A stretch of 5,229 bases of DNA from Ilumatobacteraceae bacterium (GTDB taxonomy: Bacteria; Actinomycetota; Acidimicrobiia; Acidimicrobiales; Ilumatobacteraceae). The translations under genes and the position numbers were made by a program. The stretch spans positions 1-5,229 of the forward strand of contig JAODBQ010000293.1 of the NCBI GenBank assembly GCA_025464045.1, in the 5' to 3' direction. Within the stretch, counting starts at the first letter, position 1; each line of letters begins with the position of its first letter. A model generated the notes under the pieces. The model worked only from the letters and a program-made list of their open reading frames with translations. It was not told the DNA's origin and ran no database searches. Below are positions 1 to 4,744 of the stretch, piece after piece.

Positions 1-501
1 GGCCCACGACGCGGTGCGCTCGACGGCGCGGCGGATGACGTGCTCCTCCGACGGCAGCGGCGGGCAGACGTCGAGGACCATCTGGATTTCGGCGCCGAGC
101 AGCTCTTGCGTGCGCACTGCCGACTCCGGGGTGAAGCGGTGCTTGGATCCGTCGTACGTGCTGGCGAACGTCACCCCGTCGTCGTCGACCTTCGGCGACA
201 GCGAGAACACCTGGAAGCCACCGGAGTCGGTCAGCGTCACACCGCCCCAGCCGGCGAAGCTGCCGAGCCCGCCGAAGCGGGCGACCACGTCGGCGCCCGG
301 CCGCAGCATCAGGTGGTACGTGTTGCCCAGCACGATCTCCGCTCCGAGCCGGTCGTAGTCGGCCGCGCTGAGGTACTTGATCGCGCCACGCGTGCCGACG
401 GGCATGAAGCACGGCGTGCGGTACGTGCCACGGGCGGTCACGCCCACGCCGGTGCGCGCCGCGCCGTCGGTCGCGACGAGCTCGAAGCGGACGGGATGCA
501 T
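1..501 (-). CDS. tgt: Queuine/preQ1 tRNA-guanine transglycosylase, N-terminal 167 residues (3' end outside window)
   Basis: Tgt exchanges the guanine at the wobble position (34) of GUN-anticodon tRNAs for the queuosine precursor preQ1 in the cytoplasm. The visible residues match the TIM-barrel N-terminal half: TPCFMPVGTRGAIK at 29-42, LGNTYHLMLRPG at 58-69, TDSGGFQVFSLS at 91-102 and LDVCPPLP at 143-150. By family knowledge, Asp92 in DSGGFQ is the general acid/base and Asp144 helps bind the base. The Asp nucleophile and the Cys/His zinc site lie in the missing C-terminal half; full proteins are about 370-390 residues. The more usual DEC triplet at the base-binding Asp reads DVC here. The ATG shares its A with the upstream queA stop (TGATG) and has no clear Shine-Dalgarno sequence, so translation is probably coupled to queA. 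The frame is open to the window edge. Identity is very secure. Confidence 0.96.
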   Translation of the reverse strand, partial: MHPVRFELVATDGAARTGVGVTARGTYRTPCFMPVGTRGAIKYLSAADYDRLGAEIVLGNTYHLMLRPGADVVARFGGLGSFAGWGGVTLTDSGGFQVFSLSPKVDDDGVTFASTYDGSKHRFTPESAVRTQELLGAEIQMVLDVCPPLPSEEHVIRRAVERTASWA

Positions 502-1523
502 CAGCTCGCCCGCCGATCGAGGAGCATTGCGTCGCCGAAGCTGAGGAAGCGGTAGTCGTGCGCGAGCGCCTCGGCGTACAACCGCCGCCAGCGCGGGCCG
601 ACGAACGCGTCGATCATCAGCAGCAGCGTCGTGCGCGGCATGTGGAAGTTGGTCATCATCAGATCGACGACGCGCCAGTCGTACGGTCGGTGGATGAACA
701 GCCGGGTGCGACCGGACGACTCGCCCGTGGCGGCGGCGCTCTCGAGCGCGCGCACGCTGGTGGTGCCGACGGCGATCACCCGGTCGGCGGCGCGGCACTG
801 CTCGAGCACGCCCGGCGGGACGTGGTAGCGCTCGCTGTGGATCACGTGCTCGCGCGGATCGTCCACCGTCACGGGCTTGAACGTGTCGAGGCCGACCAGC
901 AGCTCGACCCTCGCCACCTGCACTCCCCGCGCCGTCACCTCGTCGAGCAACGCATCGGTGAAGTGCAGCCCCGCCGTCGGCGCGGCCGACGATCCGGGCG
1001 CGGCGGCATAGACGGTCTGATAGCGCTCGGGCTCGGCCAGCGGCGCGGTGATGTACGGCGGCAGCGGCATCCGCCCGTGGCGGGCGAGCACGTCCAGCGG
1101 ATCGCCGTCGCCGAGCACGGTGACGAGCATCGTGTCGCCCGCCGCGGTGCGCGAGCCGATCTCGATCAGCGGCCGCCCTGCGTCGTACAGGACCTCGCCG
1201 CGCCGCAGCTTGCGCGCCGGGCGGACGAGCGCCTCCCACGTGCGCCACGCGTCGTCGCGCGCTTCGAGCAGCAGCACCTCGGCCGAGCCACCACTCGCCC
1301 GCGTGAGCAGCAGGCGCGCCGGCATCACCCGGGAGTCGTTGACGACGAGCACGTCGCCGTCGCGCAGCAGCTCGGGGAGGTCGCGCACGTGCCGGTGGTC
1401 GGGCGCTGCACTCCCCCGATCGACGAGCAGACGCGCCGCGTCCCGCGGTTCGATCGGCTGCTGGGCGATGCGCTCGGGTGGCAGCGGGTAGTCGATGTCG
1501 TCCAGGCGCATGCGGTCGGCCAT
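501..1523 (-). CDS. queA: S-adenosylmethionine:tRNA ribosyltransferase-isomerase (QueA)
   Basis: QueA transfers and isomerises the ribosyl part of SAM onto preQ1 in tRNA, giving epoxyqueuosine, the step after Tgt. The 340 residues are close to the usual 340-356. Family blocks appear in order: LPPERIAQQPIEPRDAARLL at 14-33, GDVLVVNDSRVMPARL at 56-71, WEALVRPARKLRRGEVL at 96-112, GRMPLPPYI at 150-158, YQTVYAAAPGSSAAPTAGLH at 168-187, VGTTSVRALES at 252-262, TNFHMPRTTLL at 291-301 and YRFLSFGDAMLL at 324-335. The common LHVGxGTF block reads LLVGLDTF at 208-215, which I associate with actinobacterial forms. I took the ATG at 1523; a second in-frame ATG at 1511 (Met5) is possible, but only the first has a purine-rich stretch (GGCGGTGG) at a usable distance upstream. 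Its stop overlaps the tgt start by one base, indicating an operon. Its promoter must lie in, or overlap, the divergent hydrolase gene. Confidence 0.97.
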   Translation of the reverse strand: MADRMRLDDIDYPLPPERIAQQPIEPRDAARLLVDRGSAAPDHRHVRDLPELLRDGDVLVVNDSRVMPARLLLTRASGGSAEVLLLEARDDAWRTWEALVRPARKLRRGEVLYDAGRPLIEIGSRTAAGDTMLVTVLGDGDPLDVLARHGRMPLPPYITAPLAEPERYQTVYAAAPGSSAAPTAGLHFTDALLDEVTARGVQVARVELLVGLDTFKPVTVDDPREHVIHSERYHVPPGVLEQCRAADRVIAVGTTSVRALESAAATGESSGRTRLFIHRPYDWRVVDLMMTNFHMPRTTLLLMIDAFVGPRWRRLYAEALAHDYRFLSFGDAMLLDRRAS

Positions 1524-1564
1524 GGTAGGGCCACCGCCGTCCCGCCCGGCGGAGCTGTGCCAGC
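1524..1564. promoter_or_regulatory. Short divergent intergenic region with a GC-rich inverted repeat
   Basis: Only 41 bp separate the divergent queA and hydrolase starts. Within it, CCGCCG (1534-1539) and CGGCGG (1547-1552) form a perfect 6-bp inverted repeat around a 7-base spacer. The right arm overlaps the hydrolase ribosome binding site, and the complement of the left arm falls in the purine-rich leader of queA. The repeat could be a regulator site, or an RNA hairpin masking either ribosome binding site. In DNA this rich in GC, a 6-bp GC-only repeat may also be chance. I see no convincing -35/-10 pair on either strand, so the promoters may overlap the coding regions. Confidence 0.3.
1551..1554 (+). 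promoter_or_regulatory. Ribosome binding site (GGAG) of the hydrolase gene
   Basis: GGAG lies 10 bases before the ATG at 1565. The alternative GTG start at 1574 would be 19 bases away, too far for this site, so the site supports the ATG. The spacing is a little longer than the common 5-9 bases. Confidence 0.5.
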
Positions 1565-2275
1565 ATGCTCGCCGTGACCACTACGAGCACCCTCACGGTC
1601 CCGCGCGACGGCGGGACGATGGACCTCTTCCTCTGGACCCCGGACTCGCCGCCGAAGGCCGCGCTGATCCTCGTCCAGGAGATCTTCGGCGTCGGGCCAT
1701 ACATCCGCGCGGTGGCCGAACGGCTGGCCGGGCTCGGTTACCTCGTCGGCGCACCCGACGTCTTCTGGCGGTTCGCGCCGGGCTGGTCGGCAGGCCACGA
1801 CCAGGCCGGGCTCGACGAGTCGATGGGCATGGTCCAGCAGCTCGACTTCCCGGCGGCCGTGGACGACTGCCTCGCCGCGCTCGACGTGCTGGCCGCGCAG
1901 CCCGGCATCGACGCCGCGCCGGGGGTGATCGGGTTCTGCATGGGCGGCACGCTTGCCTGGGGCGTCGCCGCGCAGGGCGAGCCGGGCGTCTGCGTGAGCT
2001 ACTACGGCTCGGGCGTGCCGTCGATGATCGAGCTGATCGACCAGGTGACCTGCCCGACGCTGTTCCACTTCGGCAACGCCGATGCGTTCCTGCCCAACGA
2101 GGGCGTCGAAGCCGTCGCCGCGGCGATCGCCGGGCGACCCGGGTTCGTCATCAACGTCGAGGCCGCCGGCCACGCGTTCGACAACCACGAGAGCGAGATG
2201 TTCTACGACGAGGCCGCCGCGAACGCGGCGTGGACCAAGACCGTGGCCTTCCTCACGGCCAACGTCCCGGCCTGA
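1565..2275 (+). CDS. Dienelactone hydrolase family protein (alpha/beta hydrolase)
   Basis: This 236-residue protein has the size and layout of the dienelactone hydrolase (carboxymethylenebutenolidase) family, cytoplasmic enzymes that open lactone or ester bonds through a Cys-Asp-His triad. The nucleophile elbow is GFCMGG at 123-128 with Cys125. Asp173 lies in GNADAFLP at 170-177, His203 lies in AGHAF at 201-205, and Glu39 in QEIFG matches the glutamate that activates the cysteine in characterised members. There is no signal peptide or membrane segment. It stands alone: divergent from queA and convergent with the oxidoreductase, with no ring-cleavage, chlorocatechol or muconate genes nearby. 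A role in aromatic degradation is therefore not supported by context, and the substrate may be another ester or lactone. The start is the ATG preceded by GGAG; a GTG at 1574 is a weaker alternative. Family assignment is firm, exact reaction unknown. Confidence 0.93.
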   Translation: MLAVTTTSTLTVPRDGGTMDLFLWTPDSPPKAALILVQEIFGVGPYIRAVAERLAGLGYLVGAPDVFWRFAPGWSAGHDQAGLDESMGMVQQLDFPAAVDDCLAALDVLAAQPGIDAAPGVIGFCMGGTLAWGVAAQGEPGVCVSYYGSGVPSMIELIDQVTCPTLFHFGNADAFLPNEGVEAVAAAIAGRPGFVINVEAAGHAFDNHESEMFYDEAAANAAWTKTVAFLTANVPA

Positions 2276-2286
2276 CCCCGCTCAGG
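2271..2286. terminator. Small dyad between convergent stop codons, possible bidirectional terminator
   Basis: CCTGA (2271-2275) and TCAGG (2282-2286) are perfect inverted arms around a 6-base loop. The TGA in the left arm is the hydrolase stop, and the TCA in the right arm is the oxidoreductase stop read on the other strand. An alternative pairing is CCCC (2276-2279) with GGGG (2285-2288). The stem is only 4-5 bp and there is no T tract on either side, so it is not a canonical intrinsic terminator. It is listed because it is the only structure between the two convergent genes. Confidence 0.25.
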
Positions 2287-4636
2287 GGACGGGTTCGAGG
2301 CGGGCCGGGACGGACTTGTGCCACGGCGTGCCTGCCCACGGATCGCGATCCGCGGTCGCGGTCAGCTCGTTCGGCGCGGTACCGGTGACGACACGACCGT
2401 CACTGCCGATGTGGTCGAGCCCGAGACCGTTCGGGAGCGCGATGTGCCCGTGCTGCATGTGCTCGTCCACGGCGACCTGCACCGTCGATGCGCCCCGCTT
2501 CGTCGACAGCCGCGCCTCGCCGCCGTCGACCAACCCGAGCACCGCCGCGTCCGCCGGCGAGACGCGCAGCGCGCCGTGCGCGTCACGTTTGCGCCAGGCC
2601 GGGTCGCGCAGGATCGTGTTCGCGGTGAACGAACGCCGCTCCCCTGCTGACAGCAGGAACGGCCAGTACGGATCGTCGCCGGGCGGCGTCTCGGTGCGCA
2701 TCGCGGCGAGCTCGTCGAGCAGCTCGGCGATGTCGAGGTGCACCGCGCCGTCCGGTGTCTTGACCCGCGACCAGGTCACGTCCCAGTCGTCCTCGGTGAA
2801 CACCACGCCCGACGGGCTGGTGAGGATCGCATCGAACAGCCGCTCGCCTGCGTCGGGTCCGTCGCCGAACCCGGCGGCGCGCACGCCGTCGGCGTTGAAC
2901 ATCGCGCAGCGATGCGCCAGGGCCCACAGGGCCGCGGCCGACGCGGCGCCACCGGGCAGCGTCGGGCCGAGCGTGCGGTAGAGGACCACCGGGGCCACGG
3001 CACCGAGGCGCGGGTTCGCGGACGTGGCCGCCGCGAACGCCGCGGCGAACTCGGCGCGCCCCGCGGCCGCGGCGGCGTGCAACGGCGCGAGGTCCCCGGC
3101 GGTGTACACGCCGGCGGCCTCGACCAGGCGGGCGTGGATCTCCGCTTCGCACAGTGGCCCGGCGGGCGCGTCGACGACCGGGTGGCGGAGGTGGAACACG
3201 TTCTGCGGGAACTCGAAGTTGAAGAACGTCGCCTCGAACTTCTCGTACTGGGTCGGTGCCGGCAGCACGTAGTCGGACAGGCGCGCCGTCTCGGTCATGA
3301 ACACGTCGATGCAGATCGTGACGTCCAAGGCGCCCATCGCCTCGCGCATCCGCTGGCTGTCGGCGATCGAGTGGGCAGGGTTGCCGGATTCGACGATCAG
3401 CGCGCGGTATCGCCTGGGGTGGTCGGTGAGGATCTCGTCCGGGATGACGTTGCACGGGATCAGGCCGCCGATCAGCTTGGCCCCGACCACCGGGCTCACG
3501 GGAGCGCGCTGTCGGTCGAGCTCCTTGGCGCTGACCCGCCCGATCGCCGCCAACCCGGAGGGCAGGTACTGCGATCCCGGCTTGCCGAGGTTGCCGGTGA
3601 GGGCCCAGACCAGCTTCTCCAGGTAGCTGACCAACGTCGAGTGGCGGTTCATCTGCACGCCGAGGTCCTCGAACACGGCGACGGACCCCGCACCGGCGAT
3701 GCGCCGAGCGGCCAGACGCACGACCTGCTCGTCGATGCCACTGATCGCGCAGAACTCGGCGATCGGCACGTCGCGCAGCGCGGCGCGCACGATCTCCACG
3801 CCGGTGGCGCGCGCTGCCAGCCATGCCCCGTCGAGCAGGCCCTCCTCGACGAGGATCGCGGCCATCGCGGCCAGGAGCCACGCGTCGCGACCGGGCCGCA
3901 CCTGGAGGTGGATGTCGGCGAGCTCGGCGGTCTCCGTGCGGCGCGGGTCGATGACGATCAGGGCCCGCGCCGGGTCGTTGGCGATCGCCTTGAGGGTCGT
4001 GCGCGCGTGCGGGATGCTGTGGCTCATCCACGGGTTCTTGCCGACGAAGACGGCGACCTCGGCGTGCTCGAAGTCGGCGCGCACGATGCCACCGAACATC
4101 AGCCCGTTCACCCAGAACTCGCCCGTCTTCTCCTGCGCGAGCGCACTCGAGCGGAACTTGGCGCCGTACGCGGCGAGCGTTGCCGACGCGTAGGCGCCGC
4201 CGAGGTGGTTGCCCTGGCCACCGCCGCCGTAGTAGAGGATCGATTCGCCGCCGTGGGCATCGCGCACCTGGCCGAGCCGGGCCGAGATCTCCGCGATCGC
4301 GGTGTCCCAGTCGATCTCCTCGAACGTGCCGTCGTCGCCGCGGCGCAGGGGGTGCAGCACCCGCTCGCCGCGGCCGTTCTGGTAGAAGTCCAGCCGCAGC
4401 GCCTTCTCGCACGTGTAGCCCTGCGACGCCGGATGGGCCTTGTCGCCGCGGATCCGCTCGAACGTGTGGCCGTCGCCGCCGAGGCGGATCTCGACCCCGC
4501 AGTTGCACTCGCAGAGGATGCAGGCGGTCGCCTTCCACTCGGCCCCGGTGCCGGCGGTGCCGGTGGCTGTCGTCGCTGTCGTCGCGAACGTCTCGGACGA
4601 GTCGCTCGGGCTCGTCATCGTTGCTCCATCGTTCAT
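2282..4636 (-). CDS. Molybdopterin-dependent oxidoreductase with N-terminal [4Fe-4S] domain (DMSO reductase superfamily)
   Basis: This 784-residue protein is a catalytic subunit of the bis-MGD molybdenum (or tungsten) family that includes formate dehydrogenase and nitrate reductase. After a Thr/Ala-rich leader (about 14-33), Cys39, Cys42, Cys46 and Cys76 form the [4Fe-4S] motif, with an extra Cys44 in CILCECNC. Lys78 follows, as in relatives. The molybdopterin domain spans roughly 90-500, with VGKNPWMSHSIPHA at 198-211, VIDPRRTETAELADIHLQVR at 228-247, TGNLGKPGSQ at 347-356, ESGNPAHS at 416-423 and ARLSDYVLPAPTQYEKFEAT at 451-470. The dinucleotide-binding domain is about 655-775, with HIALPNGLGLDH at 731-742. 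No twin-arginine signal is present, so it is probably cytoplasmic. Around 163-180, where family members carry the metal ligand, there is no Cys. The start at 4636 has a strong GAGGGGGG leader; an in-frame ATG at 4618, preceded by GGAG, is also possible. No partner subunit or cofactor gene adjoins it. Substrate unknown. Confidence 0.94.
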   Translation of the reverse strand: MNDGATMTSPSDSSETFATTATTATGTAGTGAEWKATACILCECNCGVEIRLGGDGHTFERIRGDKAHPASQGYTCEKALRLDFYQNGRGERVLHPLRRGDDGTFEEIDWDTAIAEISARLGQVRDAHGGESILYYGGGGQGNHLGGAYASATLAAYGAKFRSSALAQEKTGEFWVNGLMFGGIVRADFEHAEVAVFVGKNPWMSHSIPHARTTLKAIANDPARALIVIDPRRTETAELADIHLQVRPGRDAWLLAAMAAILVEEGLLDGAWLAARATGVEIVRAALRDVPIAEFCAISGIDEQVVRLAARRIAGAGSVAVFEDLGVQMNRHSTLVSYLEKLVWALTGNLGKPGSQYLPSGLAAIGRVSAKELDRQRAPVSPVVGAKLIGGLIPCNVIPDEILTDHPRRYRALIVESGNPAHSIADSQRMREAMGALDVTICIDVFMTETARLSDYVLPAPTQYEKFEATFFNFEFPQNVFHLRHPVVDAPAGPLCEAEIHARLVEAAGVYTAGDLAPLHAAAAAGRAEFAAAFAAATSANPRLGAVAPVVLYRTLGPTLPGGAASAAALWALAHRCAMFNADGVRAAGFGDGPDAGERLFDAILTSPSGVVFTEDDWDVTWSRVKTPDGAVHLDIAELLDELAAMRTETPPGDDPYWPFLLSAGERRSFTANTILRDPAWRKRDAHGALRVSPADAAVLGLVDGGEARLSTKRGASTVQVAVDEHMQHGHIALPNGLGLDHIGSDGRVVTGTAPNELTATADRDPWAGTPWHKSVPARLEPVP
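4547..4583. repeat. Two adjacent 9-bp tandem duplications in the oxidoreductase 5' coding region
   Basis: GGTGCCGGC/GGTGCCGGT (4547-4564, one mismatch) sits one base from GCTGTCGTC twice (4566-4583, exact). Each unit is three codons, so copy number can change without breaking the frame. The units encode the Thr/Ala/Gly-rich linker (about residues 18-31) just before the iron-sulfur cysteines. This looks like slippage-generated linker DNA rather than a regulatory element. Confidence 0.6.
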
Positions 4637-4641
4637 CGTGG

Positions 4642-4649
4642 CCCCCCTC
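4642..4649 (-). promoter_or_regulatory. Ribosome binding site of the oxidoreductase gene
   Basis: On the minus strand GAGGGGGG is followed by five bases (CCACG) and then the ATG at 4636. This strong purine tract at good spacing is why the longer start is preferred. A second GGAG sits five bases before the in-frame ATG at 4618, so both starts could be used, differing by six residues. Confidence 0.6.
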
Positions 4650-4665
4650 GACACGGGATGGACGG

Positions 4666-4671
4666 ACGGTA
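4666..4671 (-). promoter_or_regulatory. Weak -10-like hexamer TACCGT for the oxidoreductase gene
   Basis: TACCGT on the minus strand fits the TAnnnT core of actinobacterial housekeeping -10 elements and lies about 30 bases before the ATG, leaving room for the ribosome binding site. No good -35 hexamer is visible; the expected -35 position, about 4689-4694, falls within the first dyad (4678-4698). This is weak evidence, placed by position. Confidence 0.25.
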
Positions 4672-4677
4672 GCACAC

Positions 4678-4720
4678 TCAGTTGCGTGAACGAACTGACC
4701 GGGTTCCTCCAACGAACCAA
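4678..4720. promoter_or_regulatory. Tandem inverted-repeat operator candidate, probably for the HxlR regulator
   Basis: Site 1 is TCAGTT-N9-AACTGA (4678-4698), a perfect 6-bp dyad centred at 4688. Site 2 is GGTTC-N7-GAACC (4702-4718), a perfect 5-bp dyad centred at 4710. Both share the core GTT-N9-AAC, and the right halves share AACGAAC (4689-4695 and 4711-4717). The centres are 22 bp apart, about two helical turns, so two dimers could sit on the same DNA face. Laid over each other (4678-4698 against 4700-4720), 12 of 21 positions agree. HxlR proteins are known to bind small dyads, often upstream of divergent neighbour genes. Assignment to this regulator is inference from position. Confidence 0.5.
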
Positions 4721-4729
4721 CAGGCGAAG

Positions 4730-4735
4730 TAGCCT
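4730..4735 (+). promoter_or_regulatory. Weak -10-like hexamer TAGCCT close to the hxlR start
   Basis: TAGCCT fits TAnnnT and ends 9 bases before the ATG at 4745, while no clear Shine-Dalgarno sequence precedes that ATG. Together these fit a leaderless or nearly leaderless transcript, common in actinobacteria. No convincing -35 is seen near 4707-4712, which overlaps the second dyad. It also overlaps a third small dyad, CAGGC-N6-GCCTG (4721-4736). Confidence 0.25.
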
Positions 4736-4744
4736 GCGTGCACG

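Larger units (their letters stand above)
4637..4744. promoter_or_regulatory. Divergent promoter region between the oxidoreductase and hxlR genes
   Basis: This 108-bp non-coding stretch separates two divergent starts and must hold both promoters unless they overlap coding DNA. It is visibly less GC-rich than the flanking genes from about 4672 to 4730. It contains three small dyads (4678-4698, 4702-4718 and 4721-4736), a strong ribosome binding site for the minus gene, and only weak promoter-like hexamers. No open reading frame of interest or RNA gene was found inside it. Confidence 0.75.

Noticed and set aside
558..1577. A 339-codon plus-strand frame opposite queA
   Set aside because: It is antisense to a gene with all QueA blocks, and its translation shows no domain signature.
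1325..2388. Long open frames spanning the queA/hydrolase junction on both strands (1325-2188 minus, 1495-2388 plus)
   Set aside because: Both cut across the two real gene starts, and their translations are Arg/Gly-rich with no family motifs. The hydrolase frame at 1565-2275 holds the full catalytic triad.
2282..4636. A specific 'formate dehydrogenase' or 'nitrate reductase' name for the oxidoreductase
   Set aside because: The iron-sulfur and MGD-binding motifs are shared across the superfamily. The expected Sec or Cys metal ligand is not visible and no diagnostic neighbour is present, so only the superfamily is supported.
2738..4672. A 644-codon open frame on the plus strand opposite the oxidoreductase
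   Set aside because: It is a GC-driven shadow. Its translation is rich in Arg, Gly, Val and Ala with no recognisable motif, whereas the opposite strand has complete family motifs throughout.
2583..4712. A 709-codon minus-strand frame overlapping the oxidoreductase in another frame
   Set aside because: The Arg/Pro-rich low-complexity translation is typical of a frame-shifted shadow in high-GC DNA.
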